Source: an uncultured Acidimicrobiales bacterium (GTDB lineage Bacteria; Actinomycetota; Acidimicrobiia; Acidimicrobiales; SZUA-35). Taken from it: DNA of 64,000 bases. Where the stretch lies: NCBI GenBank assembly GCA_937958015.1, contig CALGOA010000050.1, positions 1 through 64,000 of the forward strand, in the 5' to 3' direction. Shown here one piece after another: positions 28,141-35,732 of this stretch. Numbering within the stretch: position 1 is the stretch's first letter; every line of letters begins with the position of its first letter. Under the pieces are notes generated by a model that saw only the letters and a list, made by a program, of their open reading frames with translations, did not search any database and was not told the DNA's origin. Made by a program: the position numbers and the translations under genes.

Positions 28141-28399
28141 AACCAACCGTTCCTTCACGGGGATGGGCCACGAGCGGTACCTCGACGGCGAAGAGATTCT
28201 GGGCGATCGTCCACCGGACGCCGTAGCCAAGGCGCTGCTGGGCACCGGTCAACTGGACGCGGTTCACGTGTATCAGCAGACGATCACCGTGACCGTTTCG
28301 GCCGGCAAGACCGCCGACGGCCTCAAAGAGATCATCGAGAGCCTCTACACGTACTACAAGCCGGGCGTTCGGGTTCCCACCGAAGCCGACTTCGCCTGA
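28079..28399 (+). CDS. Stand-alone Nfu/NifU N-terminal domain protein, 106 aa
   Basis: The segment NPSRIRFETNRSF, then GEEILGDRPPDAVAKALL and VHVYQQTITVTV matches the Nfu_N domain, a small alpha/beta fold linked to Fe-S cluster scaffold proteins. The C-terminal CxxC domain that carries the cluster in full Nfu proteins is absent. The ATG at 28079 lies inside the preceding membrane-protein gene. The next gene, a GHMP kinase, begins 4 bases after its stop. Confidence 0.8.
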   Translation: MGEPVTVVQSATANPSRIRFETNRSFTGMGHERYLDGEEILGDRPPDAVAKALLGTGQLDAVHVYQQTITVTVSAGKTADGLKEIIESLYTYYKPGVRVPTEADFA

Positions 28400-28403
28400 G
28401 GGT

Positions 28404-29411
28404 TTGTTTCAACACACCGTTCCGGCCCGGGTGGGGCTGCTCGGCAATCCATCCGACGGGTACGGCGGACGCACGCTGGCCCTTGCGATTGCCGACCTTG
28501 GCGCCACCGTGTCGGTCATCGAAGATGATGCGGTCCGGATAAGCGGTCCCCGTCCGGACCCGTTCGAGTTCGAATCGGTGGCCGAGTTCTCGGGTTTCGT
28601 CGACCGGTACGGCTACGGAACGGGCGAACAGTTGCTGGCGGCGACGTTGCGCACCTTCGTCGACCTCGCGTCATCGCAGGGTTGGGCCCTGCCGTCCGGG
28701 GTGGACATCAGCTATAACACCAGGATTCCCCGCGGCGTTGGGTTGGCCGGTTCGTCGGCGTTGGTGATCGCGCTGTTGCGATGCCTTCTGGACCTCTGTG
28801 AGCAGACCCTCGATTCCGAACTGTTGCCGTCGCTGGCGCTTTCGGTCGAGGTGGATCAACTTGGCATCTCTGCCGGTCTGCAGGATCGGGTGGTGCAGTC
28901 GCTCGGTGGTCTGGTGGCGATGGACTTTGGTTCGTTTACCACCGACGCCAGAACCGGACTTCTTCGGGGCGGGTACGAGGCGCTCGACCCGGCCGGGCTT
29001 CCCACACTGTTTGTGGCGTACTCGTTGGAGGCCGCTGAACCCAGCTCGCAGTACCACGCGGTCCTGCGCCAGCGTTATGACCGGGGTGAACCCCTGACGA
29101 TTGCCGGCCTGCAGGAGCTGGCTGGTCTCGTCGCTCGTGGCAAAGCCGCGTTGCGCTGGGGCGGGGCCGGCTTCGGTGACCTGCTCGTGCGGAACATGGA
29201 GCTGCGATCGTCGCTGGCGCCGGTTTCGGACAACCAATTGGCTCTGGTGGACCTGGCCAACGAGTTCGGTTTGCCGAGCACCTTCACCGGTTCGGGTGGT
29301 GCAATCGTTGGGGTCTACGAGGATGGAGCACAGCTCGATGCGCTGGCCGCTGCCATTCCAGACCCCGAGGCTGTGGTTCGACCGATCGAGCCTTTTTCCT
29401 ACTCCGGCTAA
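28404..29411 (+). CDS. GHMP-family kinase, 335 aa
   Basis: The N-terminal PARVGLLGNPSDGYGG and the ATP-binding motif PRGVGLAGSSALV (motif 2) place it in the GHMP superfamily; motif 3 is near FTGSGGAIVG. It phosphorylates a small molecule; the glucuronokinase-like N-terminus GNPSDGYGG favours a sugar acid, but this is an inference. The TTG start is chosen because the fold starts immediately and a TGAGGG precedes it. It is the last of a tight four-gene cluster. Confidence 0.83.
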   Translation: MFQHTVPARVGLLGNPSDGYGGRTLALAIADLGATVSVIEDDAVRISGPRPDPFEFESVAEFSGFVDRYGYGTGEQLLAATLRTFVDLASSQGWALPSGVDISYNTRIPRGVGLAGSSALVIALLRCLLDLCEQTLDSELLPSLALSVEVDQLGISAGLQDRVVQSLGGLVAMDFGSFTTDARTGLLRGGYEALDPAGLPTLFVAYSLEAAEPSSQYHAVLRQRYDRGEPLTIAGLQELAGLVARGKAALRWGGAGFGDLLVRNMELRSSLAPVSDNQLALVDLANEFGLPSTFTGSGGAIVGVYEDGAQLDALAAAIPDPEAVVRPIEPFSYSG

Positions 29412-29472
29412 ATATTCGGGCCGATTCGGCCGAATAGGTAGATGCTTGTAGAAGCAAGCGTATGGAGTAACA

Positions 29473-30141
29473 ATGTCTGTCATCGTCGAAACCAGTATGT
29501 TCCCGGGCCCGCAGCCTTCGGCACCACCGGTGGTTGGATCATCCCCCTCCAATCGCCGGTGGTCCGCCTTCGCTGGTAGTGACATCGTTCGTCGAACCGG
29601 AGCACTCGCAGCTTTTGCGTTGGCGGTCATCATCGTGATGCTGTCGGCTGGGGGTGCGTGGGCTCAGGTCGACACCGACAACGACGGACTTTCCGACGCC
29701 GACGAGTCGGGCACGTACGGGACCGATCCAGCTATTGGAGATTCCGATGGTGACGGCCTTCCCGATGGTGTCGAGGTGGATCTGGGCACCAATCCGCTGG
29801 AAGCCGATTCCGACGGTGACGGGGCAACCGACGCCGAGGAGTACCTCGCAGGCGACGATCCGCTGGTGGCGGTCGCGGCGCCGGTGGTGGTTGCGGTCAC
29901 TCAGGTGCCAACGACGGTGCCCGCCCGTTCCGGAGTTGAAGCCGACGCGGTTCAGACCCAGGTGACCGTGTCGCCCGAGGTAGCCGAGGTGGTGCCGACC
30001 GACGTTCTGGCCTTCACCGAGGTGGGGGCCGAACGCCCTCGTCTGTGGCCGCTCTACATTCTGTTCGCCGTGGCGATCGGCGTGGTGATGTTCCGTGCGG
30101 TCGTCAGCATGCCTCAACTCCACGCCGACCGTACCTACTGA
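29473..30141 (+). CDS. Membrane-anchored calcium-binding (thrombospondin-type-3-like) protein, 222 aa
   Basis: After a long N-terminal region, a hydrophobic segment (ALAAFALAVIIVMLSAGGAWA) ends in AQ and looks like a signal peptide or membrane helix. Asp-rich motifs then follow: DTDNDGLSDADE, DSDGDGLPDG and DSDGDGATDAEE, the DxDxDG type of calcium-binding repeats. A Val/Pro/Thr-rich linker and a C-terminal membrane helix (PLYILFAVAIGVVMF) complete it. It is likely a surface protein. A GGAG Shine-Dalgarno precedes the ATG, and two small hairpins (29417-29455) lie in the leader. Confidence 0.82.
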   Translation: MSVIVETSMFPGPQPSAPPVVGSSPSNRRWSAFAGSDIVRRTGALAAFALAVIIVMLSAGGAWAQVDTDNDGLSDADESGTYGTDPAIGDSDGDGLPDGVEVDLGTNPLEADSDGDGATDAEEYLAGDDPLVAVAAPVVVAVTQVPTTVPARSGVEADAVQTQVTVSPEVAEVVPTDVLAFTEVGAERPRLWPLYILFAVAIGVVMFRAVVSMPQLHADRTY

Positions 30142-30183
30142 CCAACCCGCATGGGTCCGGTCTCCTGCTGCTTTGACGACCGT

Positions 30184-30783
30184 CTAGAGCAGGTTGCGCC
30201 GGCGAGCTTCGGATATGGCGCTGGTCCGGTCTGTGGCGCCGAGCCGGTGGTACAGCTGATTGAGCTGCCGGTAGAGCGATCGCTCCGAATACCCGGCGAT
30301 CGGGGCGAGTTGCCCAATCGTGAGCCCGTCGTCGAGGTGTGTGAGCCACTGCCGTTCAGCGTCGCTGATACCGGTGCTGGCGAAACCGTTCTGCATCACC
30401 CAATCGAGCGTCGGGGTTTCGAGCGCAGAGATTCCTGCGAGGGCCAGTCGAATCGATGCGATCACGAGGTCTTCGTCAGTGTCGATCGGTAACACCGACG
30501 TGGCACCTGCGCCCAAAACGTCGGCAGTGAGGTCAGCATCGCGATAGTCGGTGAGGGCTACGAGCGGCGTGTTCGCAACGTTGGTTGCCGCACATTCTCG
30601 CACCTCGCCAACGCCTCGGGAGGTGCGCACGAGGACGATGTAACAGTCGTGTGATCCGGCCGGGTTCGACGTCTCGGCCAGTGCGGCATGAAGTCCAGCC
30701 GTTTCGAACAGCGCCATCAGGGCAGATCCGATGAGGGGTGCAGAGCAGACGAGACCTATGGACGGTTGTGTCGCCTTGGTCAT
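30184..30783 (-). CDS. Orphan regulator with receiver-like and HTH domains, 199 aa
   Basis: Residues 1-115 look like a receiver fold (SIGLVCSAPLIGSALMALFETAG at its start, ending GATSVLPIDTDEDLV), but the phosphoacceptor Asp position reads LVRTSRG, so normal phosphorylation is unlikely. The C-terminus (ISDAERQWLTHLDDGLTIGQLAPIAGYSERSLYRQL, shown as ISDAERQWL to SERSLYRQL) is a LuxR-like helix-turn-helix. TACGTT (minus strand, 30791-30796) lies 7 bases before the ATG. It lies directly downstream of an ABC operon and terminator. Confidence 0.72.
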   Translation of the reverse strand: MTKATQPSIGLVCSAPLIGSALMALFETAGLHAALAETSNPAGSHDCYIVLVRTSRGVGEVRECAATNVANTPLVALTDYRDADLTADVLGAGATSVLPIDTDEDLVIASIRLALAGISALETPTLDWVMQNGFASTGISDAERQWLTHLDDGLTIGQLAPIAGYSERSLYRQLNQLYHRLGATDRTSAISEARRRNLL

Positions 30784-30796
30784 ATCTCAAAACGTA

Positions 30797-30828
30797 CCGA
30801 GTGCCCGGAGTTATCTCCGGGCACTCGG
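30797..30828 (-). terminator. Terminator after the ABC exporter operon
   Basis: A perfect 14-bp stem (CCGAGTGCCCGGAG and its complement) with a 4-base loop sits 31 bases beyond the permease stop. On the minus strand it is followed by TACGTTTTGAG, a short T tract. The same TACGTT may be the -10 of the next gene, so stop and start signals are interlaced. Confidence 0.75.
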
Positions 30829-30858
30829 GAATTTCGCTCTCGGCTACCGGTTGGCGAA

Positions 30859-31935
30859 CTAGCTCACATCACGATGGAGGAACGACGCACCGGAGAACAG
30901 CAACGCTCCGGCGGCGGCCGTCGCCAGGAGAAGCCCGGCTGCGAGGTACCCGTGGCCGACCACTCGATCCCAGGTCAATGCGCCTTGGAAGGACTGTTCA
31001 AGGATGTACGCCACGTCGGCACGAGCGATGAAGGCGTTGGTGTTCTCGCCGAGCGTGATGAACGCCGTCCATCGCCCGGGAGTGTTGATCAGGAACGAGC
31101 CACCTATAAAGGCGACCAGCACCCCGACCACGCCAGCCACGGTATTTCGGGCCAGCAGGGCGAGTCCACCGCCGATGATCGCCATCATGGCCGCCATCGC
31201 TGCGGTTCGGAAAGTAACTCCGATGACGTCCATCCAGAACGCTCCGTCTGCAACGCCGAAGTCACCCCGCCAGATCGCACTCGGTGTCACCGCAGCAACG
31301 TAGAGGCTCGTGAACAGCATCGATCCGGCGGCCGACACGGCTCCAATGGCGGCGAACTTCCCGCCGATCAGTCGACGGCGATTTGGAATGCGAACCATCT
31401 GGCTTTCAATGATTCCCGAGCGCCAGTCTGCGCCAACGTAGGTGGCGCCGAGCACGGCAGCCAGAAGGCTCAGGGCAGTCGCAAACGACACCAGTCCTCC
31501 ACTGAATCCGTAGGACGCTTGCTGAACCGGCAGGATGACCGGTTCTTCTTCGGCCGACTCCTGCACCTTGTAGACATCGCCCCGTTCCTGGATCGAGGCG
31601 GTGATCTCGGTCCACGATTGTCCGTCCTGGCCCACCGCCAGGATCTGGTTCATGTGGAACTTGGGATCGTCGACGTACCACAGCGGGTCGCTGAAGCAGG
31701 TGGTCGCAATGTCGGCAGCAGCGATGCCGGAGTCCGGTTCGCTGGCCCAACTCATACAACCGGCGGTGTTTTCGGCTGCAAGTCGTCGTGCGGCTGCCAT
31801 GTCGGGAGCTGCGTTGGTATGGCTGAGGAACGTGGTGCCGCCAATGGCGAACAGTCCCAGAGTGAGGACGCCGGCCGCCACTTTCGTGGCGCGGCGGGAA
31901 GTGATTCGCTCGACTTCTGAGCGGAAGACGGTCAT
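30859..31935 (-). CDS. ABC-2 type transporter permease, 358 aa
   Basis: An N-terminal helix (AAGVLTLGLFAIGGTTFL) is followed by an extracytoplasmic domain of about 130 residues rich in Asp/Glu, then five or more hydrophobic segments (GGLVSFATALSLLAAVLGATYVG from its first part, AAMAAMMAIIGGGLALLA). This layout is typical of ABC-2 permeases with a large first loop. The start overlaps the ATPase stop by 4 bases as ATGA. Substrate unknown. Confidence 0.83.
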   Translation of the reverse strand: MTVFRSEVERITSRRATKVAAGVLTLGLFAIGGTTFLSHTNAAPDMAAARRLAAENTAGCMSWASEPDSGIAAADIATTCFSDPLWYVDDPKFHMNQILAVGQDGQSWTEITASIQERGDVYKVQESAEEEPVILPVQQASYGFSGGLVSFATALSLLAAVLGATYVGADWRSGIIESQMVRIPNRRRLIGGKFAAIGAVSAAGSMLFTSLYVAAVTPSAIWRGDFGVADGAFWMDVIGVTFRTAAMAAMMAIIGGGLALLARNTVAGVVGVLVAFIGGSFLINTPGRWTAFITLGENTNAFIARADVAYILEQSFQGALTWDRVVGHGYLAAGLLLATAAAGALLFSGASFLHRDVS

Positions 31936-32894
31936 TGCATTTCCTTGATTTTGACGCCGGCAGCGCCGGATGGGGTTTGGTTGGTGGTCATTGTGAGGAA
32001 CGCTTCCTCGAGGCTGAGTTCGTCAGCGGTGATCGAGGTGGCGAAGAGCCCCTCGTGGGCGAGAACCCGATTGACGTCGGCGGGAGTTGCCGAGCCCTGA
32101 ATCTGAACGACGATCGCAGAGCCGTCCAGAGTTGGCATGGCGGTGAGTCCAGCTCGTTCGAGGGTGGCGAGTGCTACCTGGTGGTCGTCGATCTTGACGA
32201 GAATTCGATTCCCGGCCGCGGCACCTACGATTTCCTTGACCGATCCCTGGGCGATCACCCGACCATCTCGGAAGATGATCACTCGATCGCAGATCTGCTG
32301 GATCTCGTGGAGTTGATGGCTGGACACCAGGACGGTTCGTCCTTCCGAAGCGAGTTGGCGAACCAGACGACGAACGTCAGCCATGCCGGCCGGGTCGAGG
32401 CCGTTGGTTGGTTCGTCAAGGATCACGAGCTCGGGATTGTTCAACATCGCTGACGCGATGCCGAGCCGCTGGCTCATTCCGAGTGAGTAGGAAGACACCG
32501 GATCATCAGCCCGATCGGTCATTTCGACCAGAGCCAAGACGTCATCGATACGGGAGCGCTCGACGTCGGCCAGCGAGGCGAACAGCTCAAGGTTCTTTCG
32601 ACCCGACAGGGCCGGAGAGAACTTCGGTCCTTCGACGAGGGCGCCCACTCGGCCGATAACGGTGCTCAGATTGGAGACATCCTGGCCGAGAACCGTGACC
32701 GTTCCAGCGGTTGGCTTGACGAGGCCCAAGAGACTGCGGATAGTCGTGGTCTTGCCCGATCCATTCGGGCCGAGGAGGCCGTACACGCCGGGGCCGGATA
32801 TTTCGAAGTCGACGCCGTCGAGGGCGACGGTCGTGCGGCCCCTCAGGCTGCGATATTCCTTCCGCAACCCCTGCACTGTGATGACTGCTGCCAT
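31932..32894 (-). CDS. ABC transporter ATP-binding protein, 320 aa
   Basis: Walker A is LGPNGSGKTTT, the signature is YSLGMSQRLGIA, Walker B is LVILDEPTNGLDP and the switch His is in VSSHQLHE. The about 90-residue C-terminal extension (after IIFRDGRVIAQG) is common in ATPases of antibiotic-resistance and lipid exporters. The ATG 32894 is chosen for its AAAGGAA Shine-Dalgarno. It forms an exporter with the next permease. Phased repeats at 32968-32995 lie about 75-100 bases upstream. Confidence 0.9.
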   Translation of the reverse strand: MAAVITVQGLRKEYRSLRGRTTVALDGVDFEISGPGVYGLLGPNGSGKTTTIRSLLGLVKPTAGTVTVLGQDVSNLSTVIGRVGALVEGPKFSPALSGRKNLELFASLADVERSRIDDVLALVEMTDRADDPVSSYSLGMSQRLGIASAMLNNPELVILDEPTNGLDPAGMADVRRLVRQLASEGRTVLVSSHQLHEIQQICDRVIIFRDGRVIAQGSVKEIVGAAAGNRILVKIDDHQVALATLERAGLTAMPTLDGSAIVVQIQGSATPADVNRVLAHEGLFATSITADELSLEEAFLTMTTNQTPSGAAGVKIKEMQ

Positions 32895-32967
32895 CTTGAT
32901 TCCTTTGTTCTGGGCCAACACGTCATCAGCCACTGGGAGAACTATCGAACCGTTTCCCGGCGCAGGC

Positions 32968-32995
32968 AATGACAAGTGACTGACAGTCACTGACA
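32968..32995 (-). promoter_or_regulatory. Three phased heptamer repeats upstream of the ABC operon
   Basis: On the minus strand the heptamer TGTCAGT occurs at 32989-32995 and 32979-32985, and TGTCATT at 32968-32974. The start-to-start spacings are 10 and 11 bases, about one helical turn. The central part is also a palindrome (32975-32991). Helically phased heptamers are the usual target of SARP/OmpR-type activators, so this is a candidate activator site for the exporter. Confidence 0.5.
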
Positions 32996-33078
32996 GTGTT
33001 TTGGCAGGCGTTTCGACGACTGCGGTACCCGAGGATCGGATGTGCCTTCAGGTGTGGCATCGTCTGGGTTGCGCGATA

Positions 33079-33098
33079 CGAACACGTGTTCGTATCAT
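33079..33098 (+). promoter_or_regulatory. LexA (SOS) box and -10 of imuA
   Basis: CGAACACGTGTTCG (33079-33092) is a perfect match to the Gram-positive SOS box CGAACRNRYGTTCG. TATCAT (33093-33098) follows at once and lies 6 bases before the imuA ATG, so LexA would cover the promoter of a leaderless transcript. Confidence 0.9.
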
Positions 33099-33104
33099 CG
33101 GGGG

Positions 33105-33815
33105 ATGAGCGGGCAGACATCCGGTTTGGCGACCATCGACCCCAGCGTGCTGGAGGCGGTCAGGCCCACAACCCTTAGCAAAGAGCAACTTCTCGACGTG
33201 CCCGAAGTGCTTCAGCCCCTCTTTCCGTGGAAGGGGTTGCAGCGGGGGTGGTCGGTTGGTGTGTCCGGGGGCGGAGCGTGGATGTTAACCGCCGCCATGT
33301 TGGCACCGTCGCTGGGGGAGGAGGGCTGGATGGCGGTGGTGGGTGCTCCGTTGATCAACCTGGCTGCTGCGGCCGAGGTCGGGTTGCGTATGGACCGGGT
33401 GTTGGTGGTCGATACCCCTCCCGCGGGGCAGTGGGGGACGGTGATCGCATCGTTGCTCGAGGCGGTGCAGGCCGTGGTGATCGAACCGGCAACGAGGATT
33501 GGCGCCCGGGATGCCCGAAGGATCGGGGCCCGATTGCGGGAGCAGCGGGGAACGTTGGTGCATCTCGATGGGGGATCGTCGTGGCCGAGTTCGCTCGACA
33601 TGGGACTTACCTGCGTTACCGACGAGTGGCAGGGCATCGGCGAAGGTCACGGGTATCTGCGCTATCGGCGGGTGTCGGTATCGGCGGTTGGGCGTCGCTC
33701 AGCATCTCGACCTCGATCGGTGTCGTTGTGGATGCCGGGTCCCGATGGGCCTCTCACCACCGCAGAACCGGTGGAGGAGTTGGCAACCGTTCGCCAGCTT
33801 CGTCCGGTCTCGTGA
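33105..33815 (+). CDS. imuA: ImuA-type RecA-like mutasome accessory protein, 236 aa
   Basis: The position in front of imuB, the LexA box and the RecA-like layout (LQRGWSVGVSGGGAWMLTAAML at its first part, then RVLVVDTP and TLVHLDGG) indicate the actinobacterial ImuA'. The Walker A region reads GVSGGGAW and lacks the Lys-Thr of an active P-loop, as reported for ImuA' proteins. It supports ImuB and DnaE2 in damage-induced mutagenesis. The ATG at 33105 is chosen because it lies 6 bases after the -10. Its stop overlaps the imuB GTG. Confidence 0.82.
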   Translation: MSGQTSGLATIDPSVLEAVRPTTLSKEQLLDVPEVLQPLFPWKGLQRGWSVGVSGGGAWMLTAAMLAPSLGEEGWMAVVGAPLINLAAAAEVGLRMDRVLVVDTPPAGQWGTVIASLLEAVQAVVIEPATRIGARDARRIGARLREQRGTLVHLDGGSSWPSSLDMGLTCVTDEWQGIGEGHGYLRYRRVSVSAVGRRSASRPRSVSLWMPGPDGPLTTAEPVEELATVRQLRPVS

Positions 33816-35626
33816 CTCCCGAAGAGGTGCTCGCCACCGGACACCCCTCCACCCAACACCTTCAATCGAGCGCAGGCGAGCGAAGGCATGTTGAGCGAAG
33901 GCGTCCTGCTGCGGAGGGACGGAGCAGCCTAGAGGGCTCTATGGGCTTGATTGAGCGAAGCGAGACCGGAGCGACCCGGGAGCGAGGAACGAGCGGAGGC
34001 GAGCGAAGGCATGTAACCGCAACACGTTATGTAACGGTCCTCTGTCCCGACTGGCCCGTGGTGGCATGGGGGATCCCGTTGGAGGAGCCGGCGGCGGTGT
34101 TCGTCGCTAACCGGGTAGTGGCATGTAGTCCTGGTGCTCGTCGCGATGGAGTGGCGGTGGGGCAGCGTCGGCGAGACGCCCAGGGTCGATGCCCTGATCT
34201 CGCCATTCTTGAACAGGACATCGACCGTGAGGCCCGCCTCTTCGAACCGGTTGCGGGTGCGCTCACCGACATCACTCCCGAGGTTGAAGTGTCGGGACCC
34301 GGTGTCGTCGGCTTCCCGACGTTGGGTCCTTCCAAGTTCTTCGGCGGTGATGTCGCCCTGTCGGAGAAGATCGCCGAGACCCTTGCCCCGATCCTCGGTG
34401 ATCGGGGGAACCTGTATCTCGGTATCGCCGATGGGATGTTCGGATCCCGGCTCGCCGCAAAGACATCGGCCCAGGTGGGCGAGTTCGCAGGAGAGTCGAC
34501 GCCGATCATCGTCGATGCCGGTGGGAGCGCAGGATTCCTCGCCGGGTTTGGTGTGTCGGAACTGGAGTTGCCGGATCTGGCCGATGTCCTGATGCGTTTG
34601 GGGCTGCGGACGCTTGGTGACTTTGCAGCACTTCATCAGAACGATGTGGTCGACCGGTTCGGGGCCGAAGGGCGGTTGGCTCACCGGTTGGCGAAGGGGA
34701 TCGACCAGTTCCCACCCAACCTTCGCAAACCCGCAGCCGACCTTGCTGCCACGTGGTGGTTCGACCCTCCGACCGAACGGATCGACACCTGCGCGTTTGC
34801 GGCCAAAGCTCTGGCCGACGAATTGAATCGATCGTTGAACGATCGGGGCCTGGCCTGCATTCGGGTGGCGATCGAGGCCGAGACCGAAAACGGCGAGGAG
34901 TTCAGCCGGTTGTGGCGTCATGAGGGCACATTGTCCGCTGCTGCATTGGCCGAACGGGCCCGGTGGCAGATGGATGGATGGTTGCATCAGGCTCGAATGG
35001 GGCATGCGTCGGCGGGAAACAATCCCGATGCGGGCGTGGGTTCGGCTATCGCCCGACTGTCGCTGATCCCCGATGAAGTTGTTCCCGCCACCGGCCGTCA
35101 GTTGGGGTTCTGGGGTGGCCGGGCCGAACGGGCCGACGATGTGTCGCGGGCCGTGGCTCGCATTCAGGGAATCCTTGGGGCCGAGTCGGTGCGGGTACCC
35201 GAATGGAGTGGTGGGAGGGGTCCGGCCGAACAGATCCGGTTGATCCCGGCCGCTGCGGTGGACCTTGGCGAACCTCGTGACGGTGCGGATCCCAACCACA
35301 TCGCACAACCCTGGCCGGGTCAGATTCCGCCGCCATCACCAAGTCAGATCGGTTCCGAATGGGGTCGTATTGACCTTCTCTCCAATCGTGGTGAACCGGT
35401 GGCGGTCACGGGTAGGGGAGAGTTGGTCGGTTCCCCCCAGTTGATGGTGATCGGTGGCGATGAGGTGGAGGTCGACCGATGGGCAGGTCCCTGGCCGGCC
35501 GATGAACGCTGGTGGGATCCCGCCGCCCACCGCCGTCGGGCTCGTATGCAGGTGGTTCTTGAAGACGGGACCGCACACCTGTTGGTCACCGAACAACAGC
35601 AGTGGACAATCGAAGCCACCTACTAA
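33812..35626 (+). CDS. imuB: ImuB-type Y-family polymerase-like protein, 604 aa
   Basis: The conserved part starts at about residue 72 (RYVTVLCPDWPVVAWG); a typical Y-family fold follows, and the catalytic acidic motif of active polymerases is replaced by PDWP, as in other ImuB adaptors. QLGFW near residue 430 is a candidate beta-clamp-binding motif. The C-terminal ImuB domain ends in TEQQQWTIEATY. GTG 33812 overlaps the imuA stop as GTGA. The first ~70 residues come from a repeat-rich stretch (33868-34014) that is not part of the fold. Confidence 0.85.
   Translation: MTPEEVLATGHPSTQHLQSSAGERRHVERRRPAAEGRSSLEGSMGLIERSETGATRERGTSGGERRHVTATRYVTVLCPDWPVVAWGIPLEEPAAVFVANRVVACSPGARRDGVAVGQRRRDAQGRCPDLAILEQDIDREARLFEPVAGALTDITPEVEVSGPGVVGFPTLGPSKFFGGDVALSEKIAETLAPILGDRGNLYLGIADGMFGSRLAAKTSAQVGEFAGESTPIIVDAGGSAGFLAGFGVSELELPDLADVLMRLGLRTLGDFAALHQNDVVDRFGAEGRLAHRLAKGIDQFPPNLRKPAADLAATWWFDPPTERIDTCAFAAKALADELNRSLNDRGLACIRVAIEAETENGEEFSRLWRHEGTLSAAALAERARWQMDGWLHQARMGHASAGNNPDAGVGSAIARLSLIPDEVVPATGRQLGFWGGRAERADDVSRAVARIQGILGAESVRVPEWSGGRGPAEQIRLIPAAAVDLGEPRDGADPNHIAQPWPGQIPPPSPSQIGSEWGRIDLLSNRGEPVAVTGRGELVGSPQLMVIGGDEVEVDRWAGPWPADERWWDPAAHRRRARMQVVLEDGTAHLLVTEQQQWTIEATY
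33868..34014 (+). repeat. Repeat-rich insertion at the 5' end of imuB
   Basis: A 24-bp unit beginning GAGCG(C/G)AGGCGAGCG occurs at 33868-33891 and 33991-34014 with one mismatch, 123 bases (41 codons) apart. The segment between contains a GCTGC/GCAGC stem and GAGCGAAGCGAG motifs. The part at 33971-34011 has a near copy inside dnaE2 (47899-47939, 36 of 41 bases identical) in the same reading frame. Confidence 0.8.
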
Positions 35627-35732
35627 CCCCCTTCCTCACACGTCTCGTGCCCTGGCGGGCGCCACCTGAATCTGATTCGTTTCGGGAGGGTGGGTGCTTG
35701 CCAAGGCTCACCGGGTAGGTCACAGTCGAGGT

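Noticed and set aside
33227-33811. Extension of the imuB frame into imuA
   Set aside because: The frame is open there but the imuA protein is the real product; imuB starts at the GTGA overlap.
33868-34014. Possible CRISPR-like array because of repeated 24-bp units
   Set aside because: Only two units, translated in frame, no uniform spacers and no cas genes nearby.
33929-35308. Minus-strand frame of 459 aa opposite imuB
   Set aside because: imuB is supported by its SOS promoter, overlap with imuA and family sequence.
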